Positions 1 through 11,979 are shown, counted from the first letter of the stretch. The stretch is 64,000 nt of DNA from Cedecea davisae DSM 4568 (GCF_000412335.2 NZ_KE161030.1:1268515-1332514), one strand, 5' to 3'. The notes: generated by a model not told the origin, from the letters alone. Made by a program: numbers and translations.

Positions 1-1
1 C

Positions 2-931
2 TACTACATGGCTTCGTTTATCTTTGCCGTCGGCTGCGTCGGCCTCGGGCTGATGGTAGGATTCTGGAGCTGGATGATCTGGCGTTTTATCGCCGGGGTT
101 GGCTGCGCAATGATTTGGGTCGTGGTTGAGAGCGCGCTGATGTGCAGCGGCACCTCCCGCAACCGTGGTCGCCTGCTGGCCGCTTACATGACGATTTATT
201 ATATCGGCATGGTCGTTGGGCAATTGATGGTTAGCAAGCTGTCTACCGAGCTGATGAGCGTCCTGCCGTGGGCAACCGCTCTGGTGCTGGCGGCCATTCT
301 GCCGCTGCTGTTTACTCATATCGTGAGCGACGGCGATGAGCACCGTGAAAATACTCCGGTGTGGCCGATGCTGCGCCTGCGACAGGCCCGGCTTGGTATC
401 AACGGCTGCATTATGTCCGGCATTGTCCTGGGCTCACTGTATGGCCTGATGCCGCTGTACCTCAATCACCAGGGCGTTAGCGACTCCGGAATTGGTTTCT
501 GGATGGCGGTGATGATTAGTGCCGGTATTGTCGGCCAGTGGCCGATGGGGCGCCTGGCGGATAAATATGGCCGCCTGCTGGTGCTGCGCGTGCAGGTCTT
601 TGTCGTTATCCTCGGCTGCCTCGCCATGTTAAGCAATGCGGCGATGGGGCCAGCGCTGTTTGTGCTGGGCGCTTTCGGCTTTACGCTTTACCCGGTTGCG
701 ATGGCCTGGGCCTGCGAGCGAGTTGAGCGCCATCAGTTGGTGGCGATGAACCAGGCTCTGCTGCTTAGCTACACCATCGGCAGCCTGATTGGGCCAACGG
801 TGACCGCGCTGCTGATGCAAAACTACTCCGATAACGTGCTGTTTATCATGATGGCCGCCGTATCGTTTGTCTATCTGATGATGCTCCTGCGCAAAGCTGG
901 CCAGCATCCGACTCCGGTGGCTCACGCCTGA
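2..931 (+). CDS. ycaD: MFS transporter YcaD, 5' end missing
   Basis: Inner-membrane transporter of the major facilitator superfamily; its substrate is not known. The reading frame is open to the window edge (two Tyr codons precede the first Met at position 8), so that Met is internal. About 310 of roughly 380 residues are present, lacking the first two to three membrane helices. The visible part has several hydrophobic helices and an MFS loop motif [14 protein letters not shown] near the middle, typical of the start of the second six-helix bundle. The C-terminus ([12 protein letters not shown]) resembles E. coli YcaD. Identification rests on recalled similarity across the whole visible length and on its place upstream of the pfl block. 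Confidence 0.9.
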   Translation, partial: YYMASFIFAVGCVGLGLMVGFWSWMIWRFIAGVGCAMIWVVVESALMCSGTSRNRGRLLAAYMTIYYIGMVVGQLMVSKLSTELMSVLPWATALVLAAILPLLFTHIVSDGDEHRENTPVWPMLRLRQARLGINGCIMSGIVLGSLYGLMPLYLNHQGVSDSGIGFWMAVMISAGIVGQWPMGRLADKYGRLLVLRVQVFVVILGCLAMLSNAAMGPALFVLGAFGFTLYPVAMAWACERVERHQLVAMNQALLLSYTIGSLIGPTVTALLMQNYSDNVLFIMMAAVSFVYLMMLLRKAGQHPTPVAHA

Positions 932-955
932 GTCTGAGCTCTCGTCGCTTTTCCC

Positions 956-985
956 GCTGCGTATTCCTTTATCGGAATACGCAGC
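956..985. repeat. Perfect 12-bp inverted repeat before the LysR gene
   Basis: GCTGCGTATTCC (956-967) and its exact reverse complement GGAATACGCAGC (974-985) flank a 6-base spacer. It lies 25 bases after the ycaD stop and 41 bases before the LysR start. No T-run follows on either strand, so it is a poor intrinsic terminator. The ATTCC-N6-GGAAT core would suit a dimeric regulator, possibly the LysR protein itself, but that is inference. Confidence 0.6.
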
Positions 986-1026
986 GATCTATGGGAAGAT
1001 ACCCCGGCAAATAAAAAGGGGAAGCG

Positions 1027-1908
1027 ATGGATTCGGTAAACTTTACGCTGGCGCAAATAGAAGCTTTTGCCTGCGTCTGCGAATGTGGCACCTTGACGAA
1101 AGCCGCTAAAAAGCTGAAAAAAGACCGGACAACGGTCAGCCAGCTTCTGGACTACCTCGAAATCGATCTCGGCTACACGCTGTTCGATCGCGCAACCCGC
1201 CCTCTGACCTTAACTGAACCTGGAAAGTTACTTTATCGCCAGGCTCGGCTGTTTCTCCATGAAGCACGGGCGTTTTCCGAAGTCGCACGCCAGATGCCGG
1301 GGCAAATTGAGACCCGCCTGACCCTGTGTTACGACCCTTTGACTCCTCGTGAATTTTTACTCCGCCTGGTTGAGCGGCTGGCTCAGCAGCAAATCACCCT
1401 CGATTTATTACTGTGCGAGCGCGCCGATGCCGAGCGATGGCTCGACGAAGGGAAAGCGCATATTGGTATTTTTCAGGCGCTCAATCGTTCGGTTAATACT
1501 CATCTGCAGTGGCGCGCCGTGGGCAGCCTGGAGCTTGCGGTCTGGGCGAAGAGAGGGCTTTTCCCGGGCAAACCTGTCTCTCTTTTACACCTCGCAGCCG
1601 GTACGCAGCTGGTTCCCTTCCGCGAGATGCCGGACTCGCTGGCACAGCGCATCCAGATTGCCGACCGGGTAATACGGGTGAATGAGCTGACCCTGCTGGA
1701 GAAGCGGCTGTGCGCCGGGGAAGGGTGGGCCTTTCTGCCGCTGCATTTTGGGGTAGAAAACTGGCCGGGAATCGAACGGCTGGAAACGGAAATTGGGGAT
1801 CGCGGGCTGATGCATCCTGTGGTGGCGCTCTGGAAGCCGGGGCACATAGCCCAAAGCCAGCTGGAGAAGGTGATAGCGGCAGTTGAATCCGCCTGGCAGA
1901 CACAATAG
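1027..1908 (+). CDS. LysR-family transcriptional regulator
   Basis: Predicted DNA-binding regulator of 293 residues, the usual size for the family. The N-terminal winged helix-turn-helix spans about residues 7-66 (LAQIEAFACVCECGTLTKAA, then TVSQLLDYLE and LFDRATRPLTLTEPG). The rest matches the periplasmic-binding-like effector domain, though it is divergent. AAGGGGAAG just upstream serves as ribosome-binding site. E. coli has ycaM, ycaN and ycaK in this interval. I do not recognise this protein as YcaN and give no symbol. The gene is convergent with pflA and 95 bases downstream of ycaD. A perfect palindrome stands before it. Target and effector are unknown. Confidence 0.85.
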   Translation: MDSVNFTLAQIEAFACVCECGTLTKAAKKLKKDRTTVSQLLDYLEIDLGYTLFDRATRPLTLTEPGKLLYRQARLFLHEARAFSEVARQMPGQIETRLTLCYDPLTPREFLLRLVERLAQQQITLDLLLCERADAERWLDEGKAHIGIFQALNRSVNTHLQWRAVGSLELAVWAKRGLFPGKPVSLLHLAAGTQLVPFREMPDSLAQRIQIADRVIRVNELTLLEKRLCAGEGWAFLPLHFGVENWPGIERLETEIGDRGLMHPVVALWKPGHIAQSQLEKVIAAVESAWQTQ

Positions 1909-1939
1909 CGCTCCCGTAAACGAGAGCGCCCGGTCTGAA

Positions 1940-2680
1940 TTAGTACATGACCTTATGGCCGTACTGCTCCAGGATGCCTTTCACCCGCTCCATGGTCTCT
2001 TTTTTCGGCGGGTGAACGCCGTCCAGTTTGTATTCTTCGCCCATCGCAACCCATTTGTGTTTGCCCAGCTCGTGGTACGGCAGCAGCTCAATTTTCTCGA
2101 CATTGCCCATATCACGCGTGAACTCACCGAGGCGATGCGCAGAATCATCATCGTCAGACCAGCCCGGTACAACCACGTAGCGGATCCACACTTTGATCTC
2201 TTTCTTAGAAAGATACTGCGCGAACTCCAGCGTGCGGTGGTTTGACACGCCAACCAGGTTTTGATGGATCTCGTCATTCATCTGCTTCAGGTCAAGCATG
2301 ACCAGGTCGGTAACTTCAAGAAGCTCGTCAATGACCGGATCGTAGCGACGCACAAAGCCGTTGGTGTCCAGGCAGGTATGAATGCCTTCTTTGCGGCAGG
2401 CGCGGAACCAGTCGCGCACAAATTCGGCCTGCAGAATAGCTTCGCCGCCGGATGCGGTCACGCCGCCGCCGGATGCGTTCATAAAGTGGCGATAGGTCAC
2501 CACCTCCTTCATCAGGTCATCTACCGTTACCTCTTTGCCACCGTGGGTATCCCAGGTGTCGCGGTTGTGGCAGTAGAGGCAGCGCATCAGGCAGCCCTGG
2601 AAGAAGGTAATGAAGCGAATACCGGGGCCATCCACGGTTCCGCAGGATTCAAAAGAGTGAATTCGTCCGATTGCTGACAT
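1940..2680 (-). CDS. pflA: Pyruvate formate-lyase activating enzyme
   Basis: Radical SAM enzyme that makes the glycyl radical on PflB in anaerobic cells. The CxxxCxxC cluster-binding motif is visible as C30, C34 and C37 ([14 protein letters not shown]), followed by the glycine-rich SAM region ([14 protein letters not shown]). The start [11 protein letters not shown] gives 246 residues, the E. coli length. An open frame continues 36 codons further upstream but has no resemblance to the family, and GGAGA precedes the chosen ATG by about 12 bases. It follows pflB after a 193-base gap that contains a terminator-like hairpin, so it is probably transcribed partly by read-through and partly from its own promoter. 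Confidence 0.97.
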   Translation of the reverse strand: MSAIGRIHSFESCGTVDGPGIRFITFFQGCLMRCLYCHNRDTWDTHGGKEVTVDDLMKEVVTYRHFMNASGGGVTASGGEAILQAEFVRDWFRACRKEGIHTCLDTNGFVRRYDPVIDELLEVTDLVMLDLKQMNDEIHQNLVGVSNHRTLEFAQYLSKKEIKVWIRYVVVPGWSDDDDSAHRLGEFTRDMGNVEKIELLPYHELGKHKWVAMGEEYKLDGVHPPKKETMERVKGILEQYGHKVMY

Positions 2681-2814
2681 TGCGGTGATTTCTCCAGGTG
2701 TGGCCCATCCGGGGCCTGTGGGTGCACAGCTCAAGCCGGCTGTGTTAAGTCTGTTTTGGCAGTTACCCAGAGTATAGATAGCTGGCAAAGCAGGCTGATA
2801 GCAGAGAGGTTAGT

Positions 2815-2845
2815 AAAAAGGCCCCACGGGTGTGGAGCCTTTATA
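2815..2845 (-). terminator. Terminator-like hairpin between pflB and pflA
   Basis: Read on the minus strand, AAAGGCTCCAC and GTGGGGCCTTT form an 11-bp stem with one G-T wobble and a 4-base loop, followed by TTT. It stands 28 bases after the pflB stop, so it should reduce transcription into pflA. Confidence 0.75.
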
Positions 2846-2873
2846 TATTACGCTTCTTCAGTCTAACAGGGAA

Positions 2874-5156
<2,283 letters not shown>

Positions 5157-5207
5157 GTAACACCTACCTTCTAATGTGGAGTTCTTAATCCTACGTGTTG
5201 GCTAAGC

Positions 5208-6065
5208 TTAGTGCTTATCGCCACCGCGCAGATAAATTACCCAGTATGTCAACCCAACCAGTAAACCCCCGCCGATGATGTTTCCGATGGTAACCGGAAT
5301 CAGATTATCGGTGATGAAGTTCAACACGGTCAGATGCGAGAAACTTTCCGGAGAAGACCCTACTGCGGTCCAGAATTCCGGGCTGGCAAAATTGCGTACT
5401 ACGATACCCATCGGGATCATAAACATGTTTGCGATACTGTGCTCAAAGCCGCTGGCAACAAACATGGCAACCGGAAGGATCATAGCAAACATTTTGTCCA
5501 TCAGACTGCGGCCGGAGTAGCTCATCCAAACCGCCAGACAAACCATCAGGTTTGCGAGAATGCCGAGGCAGACCGCTTCGACAAACGTGTGGTGCATTTT
5601 ATGGTCGGCGGTTTGCAGGACGTTCAGCCCCCATGCGCCGTTAGCCGTCATATACATTCCGGACAGCCAAATCAGCAGGACAAACAGCAGCGCGCCGATA
5701 AGGTTACCAATATAGACGTTGACCCAGTTACGCAGTAGCTGGCACCAGGTGATTCTGCCGCTGGCTTTGGCAACGACTATCAGGACGGTGGAAGTAAACA
5801 GGTCAGCACCGCAGATAACGCAAAGAATCAAGCCCAGCGAGAAACAGGTGCCGCCAATCAGTTTGGCAATCCCAAACGGGATAGTGGAAGTGCCGGTTGT
5901 GGCGGTAATGTAGAACACGAAGGCAATCGAAATGAAGACGCCTGCGGTAATCGCTAAGTAAAAGGTCGTTAGCGGTTGTTTTGTTGCTTTATAAACGCCA
6001 GCGTCTTCGGCAATTTTTGCCATCGCTGGTGGAAGCACTAGATCAAAAGGGTTGTCAGCTTTCAC
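5208..6065 (-). CDS. focA: Formate channel FocA
   Basis: Inner-membrane pentameric channel of the formate/nitrite transporter family that exports formate made by PflB and re-imports it at low pH. The 285 residues match E. coli FocA in length. Six hydrophobic helices are readable, and the conserved gating histidine is in SGFEHSIANM (about residue 209). It is the first gene of focA-pflB. The upstream region holds an FNR box 61 bases from the start codon. Confidence 0.97.
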   Translation of the reverse strand: MKADNPFDLVLPPAMAKIAEDAGVYKATKQPLTTFYLAITAGVFISIAFVFYITATTGTSTIPFGIAKLIGGTCFSLGLILCVICGADLFTSTVLIVVAKASGRITWCQLLRNWVNVYIGNLIGALLFVLLIWLSGMYMTANGAWGLNVLQTADHKMHHTFVEAVCLGILANLMVCLAVWMSYSGRSLMDKMFAMILPVAMFVASGFEHSIANMFMIPMGIVVRNFASPEFWTAVGSSPESFSHLTVLNFITDNLIPVTIGNIIGGGLLVGLTYWVIYLRGGDKH

Positions 6066-6125
6066 ACTAACTCTCTCTTATTTAATTCGGCGAGGAGATA
6101 CTAACAAAGCATTATAGAGTAAAAT

Positions 6126-6139
6126 TTGATGTGGATCAT
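6126..6139 (-). promoter_or_regulatory. FNR box upstream of focA
   Basis: TTGAT-GTGG-ATCAT matches the FNR consensus TTGAT-N4-ATCAA at nine of ten positions. It lies 61-74 bases before the focA start. FNR control of the pfl operon is established in E. coli; the role here is inferred by position. Confidence 0.8.
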
Positions 6140-6390
6140 ATCTCGCCAAGCTAATAGGCACTGAAAAAGCAGGTCTATACCCGATTTTCAGCATAACTAT
6201 TTGATTATCCCTGAAAAAATAAATTTTAATGTTTATAGATAAAATTGAATTTAGCCACAACTCCTTCTGAAATCGGTTAATTAAAATGGAGTATTTCAAT
6301 ATTTAAGCAACATTATTTTCTCTGTCGGCAAATAATGATTTACCCGAAATTAACCAAAAAATTACATAATAAATTATTATTGTTGCAATA

Positions 6391-6419
6391 ATAAAAACGG
6401 GGCGCAAAAAGCGCCCCGT
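6391..6419 (-). terminator. Terminator of ycaO
   Basis: On the minus strand a perfect 9-bp stem ACGGGGCGC/GCGCCCCGT with a 5-T loop is followed by TTTTATT. A second small stem (GGTGCG/CGCACC, 6436-6450) lies between it and the ycaO stop codon. Confidence 0.9.
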
Positions 6420-6467
6420 AATATAGCTCAGACCCGGTGCGGTTCGCACCCCTAAGTTGTTAATAAA

Positions 6468-8231
6468 TCACTTTACCTGCCAATATTTGGCTTTGGCACG
6501 CTGCAATTTTTCGTAAGCGGCCAGCAAGGCCTGGTGAGCCGGGAAGGCTTTCAGGTCTTTATCCACCGGCTGGAGGCCGTAGAAGGCTGCTTCTCCGCTC
6601 AGCGCCGCGCTTGCCGCGTCTACCGCGTCCGCACCGTACATGCGCACGAAAGCGTTCAGATATTGCAGCGGCTCGCGTTCTTCTTCCTGAGACAGCAGCA
6701 GCAGAGTTTGCAGGCAGCGGTAGTAGTTGGCGCGCGCCGGGCTGAACAGCGAAGCGTTAAACTCCATGGTCCATTCGGTCCAGATAAGCGCCTGCTCCAG
6801 GTCGCCGCCCGCCAGCGCCAGCATCGCTTTCAGCTCGCCGATGCGCAGCGTGTACCAGCCGTTATCTTTCCCGGTCGCCAGGCCCAGCAGCTCGCGTACG
6901 CGGGTGAAGTCGTCATGGCCTTCGTCATCAAGCTGGGAGATAAGGTCCAGGTAATCCTGCTGTTCCCACTCGCTGTCCGGCAGCGCCAGGATCGTTTCGC
7001 GCAGGTGGCTGCCCATGCTGTTGTTGGCCAGCAGCAGGTCGTCCGCAGGGTAGATGTCGGACATGCCCGGAACGATAATACGGCAGGCGTACACGTCCAG
7101 ATGCTCGTAGTCAGCGATATACACTTCCTGGTCTTCTGATTTGAAGATAGCCATCAGGGTGGCGAACTCTTCTTCCGTGGTGCCGGAGAAGCTCCAGTCG
7201 GCAAACGGATAATCGGCATCCTGCTTGAACATGTCCCAGGAGATCAGGCCGCTGGAGTCGATGAAGTGAGTTTCCAGGTTTGCATGCTCGGCCACTTCTT
7301 CATCGTCGAAGGTTGGTGGGGTGAAAACGTCCAGGTCTTTCAGACCACGGCCCTGCAGCAGCTCGGTTACGGTACGCTCAAGCGCGACGCCGAAGTCCGG
7401 GTGTGCGCCAAACGAGGCGAAGCAGGTGCCGTTCGCCGGGTTGAACAGCACCACGCAGATAACCGGATATTTGCCGCCCAGAGAACCGTCGTAGGCGAAG
7501 ATTGGGAAACCTTCCGCTTCGAGCGTTTTAATCGACTCAACTACGCCAGGGTAGCGAGCCAGCACTTCCTGCGGGATCTCCGGCAGGCTGATGCTCTCGG
7601 CAATAATGCGGTTTTTAATATGGCGTTCGAACACTTCGGACAGGCCCTGAACGCGCGCTTCGTTGGCGGTGTTCCCGGCGGACATGCCGTTAGAAACGTA
7701 CAGGTTGCCGATGATGTTCATCGGAATATAAACGGTCTGCTGGTCGGACTGACGGGTAAACGGCAGGGCGCAGATACCGCGCTCTTCGTTTCCTGACTGT
7801 AGATCAATAAGCATCCCGGCGGTTAATTCGTTTTCCGGATCGTAGAAGGCGCGCAGGCGGGCATCGAGGATACCTTCCGGCAGTTGTTCATCTTCCGGGA
7901 TTGGGAACCACTTCTCATTTGGATAATGAACAAACGGGCCATTCGCGATAGTGTCGCCCAGCCAGAAGTCGGCAAAGAAGTAGTTAGTGGACAGACGTTC
8001 AAAATATTCACCCAGCGCGGAAGCCAGCGCCGCTTTTTTTGTTGCGCCCTTGCCATTGGTGAAGCAAAGCGCGCTGTCTTTATCGCGAATATGCACCGAC
8101 CACACGTTCGGCACCGGGTTAAGCCAGGAGGCTTCTTCGATATTAAAGCCGAGGTCGGTCAGCTTGGTCTGGAAGCGAGCGATGGAGTCTTCCAGGGCGG
8201 CATCTTTGCCGGGGATAAAAGTCTGGGTCAT
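6468..8231 (-). CDS. ycaO: YcaO, ribosomal protein S12 methylthiolation accessory protein
   Basis: Founding member of the YcaO family of ATP-dependent cyclodehydratase-like enzymes. In E. coli it supports RimO-dependent methylthiolation of ribosomal protein S12; its own chemistry is not settled. The ATP- and Mg-binding glutamates of the fold appear in GEYFERL (E75, E78) and LSEVFER (E199, E202). The C-terminal part is helical and repeat-like, as in the E. coli protein. The start MTQTFIPGKDA gives 587 residues (E. coli 586). An in-frame ATG 11 codons upstream is possible but not conserved. No precursor peptide, dehydrogenase or exporter stands beside it, so it is not part of an azol(in)e peptide cluster. 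Confidence 0.95.
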   Translation of the reverse strand: MTQTFIPGKDAALEDSIARFQTKLTDLGFNIEEASWLNPVPNVWSVHIRDKDSALCFTNGKGATKKAALASALGEYFERLSTNYFFADFWLGDTIANGPFVHYPNEKWFPIPEDEQLPEGILDARLRAFYDPENELTAGMLIDLQSGNEERGICALPFTRQSDQQTVYIPMNIIGNLYVSNGMSAGNTANEARVQGLSEVFERHIKNRIIAESISLPEIPQEVLARYPGVVESIKTLEAEGFPIFAYDGSLGGKYPVICVVLFNPANGTCFASFGAHPDFGVALERTVTELLQGRGLKDLDVFTPPTFDDEEVAEHANLETHFIDSSGLISWDMFKQDADYPFADWSFSGTTEEEFATLMAIFKSEDQEVYIADYEHLDVYACRIIVPGMSDIYPADDLLLANNSMGSHLRETILALPDSEWEQQDYLDLISQLDDEGHDDFTRVRELLGLATGKDNGWYTLRIGELKAMLALAGGDLEQALIWTEWTMEFNASLFSPARANYYRCLQTLLLLSQEEEREPLQYLNAFVRMYGADAVDAASAALSGEAAFYGLQPVDKDLKAFPAHQALLAAYEKLQRAKAKYWQVK

Positions 8232-8538
8232 GGGGTTCACTTTAATGGTACGCAAAACGCGCAATGATACGGGTTTTACCGGAGGGACGCTATCATCCGC
8301 CCGGTGCAGGCGACGCTAGCATAACAGGCTCTGCGGCATTGCTGTAACCCGGTGAGCTTAGAGTTTTTTGGCCTGACCGCCGGATATCGGGCAATTTTTT
8401 CTGCCGCCGGAAGATTGTGTTGTGTGATTTTGCGCACATTAACCCCCGGCACCGGATTAACCGTTGCAACACTGCGCCGCTGAATGATAAAACCGATAAT
8501 GTAATAAAAACTTATTGCTCGAGGCGTGGTGAGGGGAA
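8232..8538. other. Divergent promoter region ycaO/serC; no ycaP
   Basis: These 307 bases separate two divergent genes. In E. coli ycaP lies here; no remnant of it can be read in any frame. The serC side holds a CRP-like site (8421-8440). I did not find a clear sigma-70 promoter pair. Confidence 0.6.
8421..8440 (+). promoter_or_regulatory. Candidate CRP site before serC
   Basis: TGTGA-N6-GCACA (8423-8438) matches nine of ten bases of the CRP consensus TGTGA-N6-TCACA. It lies about 100 bases upstream of the serC start. CRP and Lrp effects on serC-aroA are reported for E. coli. Confidence 0.5.
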
Positions 8539-9624
8539 ATGACACAGGTATACAATTTTAGTTCTGGTCCGGCGATGCTACCGGCTGAGGTTCTTCGTCG
8601 TGCACAACAGGAACTGTGCGACTGGCACGGGCTTGGCACTTCCGTAATGGAAATTAGCCACCGTGGTAAAGAGTTTATTCAGGTTGCCGAAGAGGCAGAA
8701 AAAGATTTTCGCGATCTGCTGCAAATCCCCTCCAACTATAAAGTTTTATTCTGCCACGGCGGCGGCCGCGGTCAGTTTGCTGGCGTGCCGCTGAATATCC
8801 TCGGCGATAAAACCAGCGCTGACTATATCGACGGCGGCTACTGGGCTAACAGCGCGATTAAAGAAGCGAAGAAATACTGCCAGCCAATTGCCCACGACGT
8901 GAAAATTACCGTCGATGGCAAACGTGCCATCAAACCGATGAGCGAATGGCAGGTTTCCGACAACAGCGCTTTCCTGCATTACTGCCCGAACGAAACCATC
9001 GACGGCATCTCAATTGATGAAACGCCTGACTTTGGCGATACCGTAGTGGCGGCGGACTTCTCTTCCACCATTCTTTCTCGTCCTCTGGACGTTAGCCGCT
9101 TTGGCGTGATTTATGCCGGTGCGCAGAAAAACATCGGCCCGGCTGGCCTTACGCTGGTTGTGGTGCGTGAAGATTTACTGGGCAAAGCACACAAAGCTTG
9201 CCCATCGATTCTGGACTACACCGTCCTTAACGATAACGATTCGATGTTCAACACGCCGCCGACCTTCGCATGGTATCTTGCTGGCCTGGTCTTTAAGTGG
9301 CTCAAAGAGCAGGGCGGCGTTGCGGCCATGGACCGTATCAATCAGGCGAAAGCCGAGCTGCTGTACGGCGTGATTGATAACAGCGATTTCTACCGCAATG
9401 ACGTGGCGGCCTCTAACCGCTCCCGCATGAACATTCCATTCCAGCTGGCGGATAGCGCGCTGGATAAAGTGTTCCTCGAAGAGTCATTTGCCGCAGGCCT
9501 GCACTCCCTGAAAGGCCACCGCGTAGTGGGCGGCATGCGTGCCTCCATCTATAACGCGATGCCGCTCGACGGCGTGAAAGCGCTGACCGACTTTATGGTG
9601 GACTTCGAGCGCCGTCACGGTTAA
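8539..9624 (+). CDS. serC: Phosphoserine aminotransferase
   Basis: PLP enzyme of serine synthesis (3-phosphohydroxypyruvate to phosphoserine with glutamate); it also serves pyridoxal phosphate synthesis. The length is 361 residues (E. coli 362). The PLP lysine is K197 in the motif [12 protein letters not shown], and the N-terminal FSSGPAMLP and HGGGRGQF phosphate-contact motifs are intact. AGGGGAA precedes the ATG. It is the first gene of serC-aroA, with an attenuator-like hairpin in the 74-base gap. Confidence 0.98.
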   Translation: MTQVYNFSSGPAMLPAEVLRRAQQELCDWHGLGTSVMEISHRGKEFIQVAEEAEKDFRDLLQIPSNYKVLFCHGGGRGQFAGVPLNILGDKTSADYIDGGYWANSAIKEAKKYCQPIAHDVKITVDGKRAIKPMSEWQVSDNSAFLHYCPNETIDGISIDETPDFGDTVVAADFSSTILSRPLDVSRFGVIYAGAQKNIGPAGLTLVVVREDLLGKAHKACPSILDYTVLNDNDSMFNTPPTFAWYLAGLVFKWLKEQGGVAAMDRINQAKAELLYGVIDNSDFYRNDVAASNRSRMNIPFQLADSALDKVFLEESFAAGLHSLKGHRVVGGMRASIYNAMPLDGVKALTDFMVDFERRHG

Positions 9625-9642
9625 TTGTTGCCATAGCACTTT

Positions 9643-9672
9643 GCCCCGCGGCTTGCCTGCGGGGTTTTTATT
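9643..9672 (+). terminator. Terminator/attenuator between serC and aroA
   Basis: CCCCGC and GCGGGG flank a 9-base loop and are followed by TTTTTATT. It lies inside the serC-aroA operon, as in E. coli, so partial read-through must supply aroA. Confidence 0.8.
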
Positions 9673-9698
9673 CTGTTTGAGTTGAGAGTATTTTCCCC

Positions 9699-10985
9699 AT
9701 GCTGGAATCCCTGACGTTACAACCCATCGCGCTGGTCGACGGCACCATCAATCTGCCCGGCTCCAAAAGCGTGTCTAACCGTGCGCTGCTGCTTGCCGCG
9801 CTGGCGAAAGGCACCACGGTTCTGAGCAACCTGCTGGATAGCGATGATGTCCGCCATATGCTTAATGCCCTGAAAGCGCTGGGCGTAAGCTATACGCTTT
9901 CTGCGGATCGTACTCGTTGTGAAGTCACCGGCGTGGCCGGGCCGCTGCAGGCGAAGGGCGAGCTTGAACTGTTTTTAGGCAATGCCGGAACGGCTATGCG
10001 CCCGCTGGCGGCCGCGTTGTGCCTCGGGAGCAACAACATTGTGCTCACCGGCGAACCGCGCATGAAAGAGCGCCCGATTGGTCACCTGGTTGACGCTCTG
10101 CGCCAGGGCGGGGCGCAGATTGATTATCTGGAGCAGGAAAACTACCCGCCTCTGCGCCTGCGCGGCGGCTTCAGCGGCGGCAAGGTTGAAGTGGACGGCA
10201 GCGTTTCCAGCCAGTTCCTGACCGCGCTGCTGATGACCGCGCCGCTGGCGGCAAATGACACCGAAATCACCATCAAAGGCGAGCTGGTTTCCAAACCTTA
10301 TATCGATATCACCCTTCATTTAATGAAAACCTTTGGCGTTGAGGTGGAAAACCGCGACTACCGCAGATTTATTATTCGTGGCGCGCAGCAGTACCAGTCT
10401 CCGGGGGCATATCTGGTGGAAGGCGATGCCTCTTCTGCCTCTTACTTCCTCGCCGCCGGGGCGATTAAAGGCGGTACGGTGAAAGTGACCGGGATTGGCC
10501 GCAACAGCGTTCAGGGCGATATTCGCTTCGCCGACGTGCTGGAGAAAATGGGCGCGAAAGTGACCTGGGGCGATGATTTCATCAGCTGCGAGCGCGGGGA
10601 ATTGAACGCTATCGATATGGACATGAACCATATCCCGGATGCGGCGATGACTATCGCGACCGCCGCGCTGTTCGCCAAAGGCACCACTACGATGCGTAAC
10701 ATCTACAACTGGCGCGTAAAAGAGACCGACCGCCTGAGCGCGATGGCGACCGAGCTGCGTAAAGTTGGTGCCGAGGTGGAAGAGGGCGAGGATTACATCA
10801 CCGTCACGCCGCCTGCAAAGCTGCAGTTTGCCGAAATTGGCACCTACAACGATCACCGAATGGCAATGTGCTTCTCGCTGGTGGCGCTGTCCGATACGCC
10901 GGTGACCATTCTTGACCCGGGCTGCACCGCAAAAACCTTCCCGGACTATTTCGACCAGCTCGCCCGCATCAGCACCCTGGCCTGA
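9699..10985 (+). CDS. aroA: 3-phosphoshikimate 1-carboxyvinyltransferase (EPSP synthase)
   Basis: Shikimate-pathway enzyme that joins shikimate 3-phosphate and phosphoenolpyruvate. It has 428 residues, one more than E. coli, because of an extra Leu after Met1. The substrate loop [13 protein letters not shown] has the ancestral Gly, Thr and Pro, so it is an ordinary class I enzyme expected to be glyphosate-sensitive. [10 protein letters not shown] near the N-terminus and PDAAMT, KETDR and YNDHRMAM further on are family motifs. The ribosome-binding site is weak (GAGAG, 10 bases upstream), consistent with coupling to serC expression. Confidence 0.98.
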   Translation: MLESLTLQPIALVDGTINLPGSKSVSNRALLLAALAKGTTVLSNLLDSDDVRHMLNALKALGVSYTLSADRTRCEVTGVAGPLQAKGELELFLGNAGTAMRPLAAALCLGSNNIVLTGEPRMKERPIGHLVDALRQGGAQIDYLEQENYPPLRLRGGFSGGKVEVDGSVSSQFLTALLMTAPLAANDTEITIKGELVSKPYIDITLHLMKTFGVEVENRDYRRFIIRGAQQYQSPGAYLVEGDASSASYFLAAGAIKGGTVKVTGIGRNSVQGDIRFADVLEKMGAKVTWGDDFISCERGELNAIDMDMNHIPDAAMTIATAALFAKGTTTMRNIYNWRVKETDRLSAMATELRKVGAEVEEGEDYITVTPPAKLQFAEIGTYNDHRMAMCFSLVALSDTPVTILDPGCTAKTFPDYFDQLARISTLA

Positions 10986-10994
10986 GGCCACTCT

Positions 10995-11022
10995 AACCGC
11001 ATCATATGATGCGGTTTTTTTA
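10995..11022 (+). terminator. Terminator of serC-aroA
   Basis: Perfect 11-bp palindrome AACCGCATCAT/ATGATGCGGTT followed by TTTTT. Its outer stem ends directly in the T-run. It stands 10 bases after the aroA stop. Confidence 0.9.
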
Positions 11023-11126
11023 TTCCCCTACGATTCCTTACAACCGTCGTTGCGCAATTCTTCTACACTCAGCCTGATTCCAGACGATATTTCCCCGGAA
11101 AGATAACAGTCCTGGCCGTTGCGGCG

Positions 11127-11132
11127 TATAAT
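11127..11132 (+). promoter_or_regulatory. Candidate -10 element of cmk
   Basis: An exact TATAAT lies 46 bases before the cmk start. No convincing -35 hexamer was found at the usual distance, so the promoter call rests mostly on the -10. E. coli ycaL, which would precede cmk, is absent from this 192-base gap. Confidence 0.5.
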
Positions 11133-11177
11133 GCGCGGCGTTTATCAACCGCGAATCCAGCGAATGAGGAGAAAACG

Positions 11178-11861
11178 ATGACGGCATCCGCCCCGGTAAT
11201 AACGATTGATGGCCCAAGCGGCGCCGGTAAAGGCACGCTCTGCAAGGCCATGGCCGAAGCGCTGCAGTGGCATCTGCTGGACTCTGGTGCGATTTATCGC
11301 GTACTTGCGCTCGCTGCGCTGCATCACCATGTTGATGTCGCCTCTGAAGACGCGCTGGTGCCGCTTGCCGCGCATCTGGACGTCCGTTTTGTCTCTACGG
11401 AAGGTAACCTCGAAGTTATCCTCGAAGGGGAAGATGTGAGCGGCGAAATCCGTACTCAGGAAGTGGCCAACGCCGCATCGCAGGTCGCCGCTTTCCCTCG
11501 GGTACGTGAAGCGCTGCTGCGCCGCCAGCGAGCATTTCGCGAGGCGCCGGGCCTTATCGCCGACGGTCGCGATATGGGCACCGTCGTTTTCCCCGATGCC
11601 CCGGTGAAAATTTTCCTCGATGCTTCCTCAGAAGAGCGCGCCCACAGACGTATGCTACAGTTGCAGGGGAAGGGCTTTAGTGTTAACTTTGAGCGCCTTT
11701 TGGCCGAGATCAAAGAACGCGACGATCGCGACCGGAATCGGCCTGTAGCGCCGCTGGTACCCGCTGCCGATGCTTTAGTGCTGGACTCAACCAGTATGAG
11801 TATTGAGCAAGTGATTGAAAAAGCGCTACAATACGCCCGCGAAAAGCTGGCGCTCGCTTGA
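11178..11861 (+). CDS. cmk: Cytidylate kinase
   Basis: Phosphorylates CMP and dCMP with ATP, recycling nucleotides from RNA turnover and phospholipid synthesis. It has 227 residues, exactly as E. coli. The P-loop GPSGAGKGT is at residues 12-20, and the CMP-binding and lid regions ([23 protein letters not shown]) are intact. A good ribosome-binding site (GAGGAGA) precedes the ATG. Neighbour rpsA follows after 118 bases, the standard cmk-rpsA arrangement. Confidence 0.99.
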   Translation: MTASAPVITIDGPSGAGKGTLCKAMAEALQWHLLDSGAIYRVLALAALHHHVDVASEDALVPLAAHLDVRFVSTEGNLEVILEGEDVSGEIRTQEVANAASQVAAFPRVREALLRRQRAFREAPGLIADGRDMGTVVFPDAPVKIFLDASSEERAHRRMLQLQGKGFSVNFERLLAEIKERDDRDRNRPVAPLVPAADALVLDSTSMSIEQVIEKALQYAREKLALA

Positions 11862-11979
11862 GATAGCGACCCTATTCCGATGTACCTGCTGCAATGGATT
11901 GTGAGCAGGCATGTGAAACAACCCCATCCGACATGAAGTCAGATGGACGTTAAATTGAAGAATCCTGAAGATTATCAAT
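11862..11979 (+). promoter_or_regulatory. rpsA leader
   Basis: The 118 bases before rpsA lack a proper Shine-Dalgarno sequence: only GAAG is present 8-11 bases before the ATG. In E. coli this leader folds into hairpins that recruit the ribosome without a strong SD and mediate repression by free S1. Conservation of the weak SD suggests the same control here. Confidence 0.6.

Larger units (their letters stand above)
6066..6467 (-). other. 402-bp AT-rich regulatory region between ycaO and focA
   Basis: This gap holds the promoter region of focA-pfl (minus strand) and the terminator of ycaO. An FNR box lies at 6126-6139 and the ycaO terminator at 6391-6419. The middle (about 6150-6390) is very AT-rich, as expected for a region bound by FNR, ArcA and IHF in E. 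coli, but I could not assign single ArcA or IHF sites. No convincing small gene was seen. Confidence 0.7.

Noticed and set aside
1909-1930. Hairpin between the LysR gene and pflA as a terminator
   Set aside because: An imperfect 8-bp stem (CGCTCCCG/CGAGAGCG) exists, but neither strand has a T-run after it, so termination cannot be supported.
6078-6299. 73-codon open frame upstream of focA
   Set aside because: Lies in the AT-rich promoter region across the FNR box; composition explains it and no similarity is seen.
6431-6455. tRNA-like or ncRNA element just after ycaO
   Set aside because: The GGTGCG/CGCACC stem is a single short hairpin without cloverleaf arms; it is most simply part of the ycaO 3' end.
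6468-8231. YcaO as part of a ribosomally made azoline peptide cluster
   Set aside because: No precursor peptide, dehydrogenase, E1-like partner or exporter is near, and the protein matches the E. coli housekeeping YcaO over its full length.
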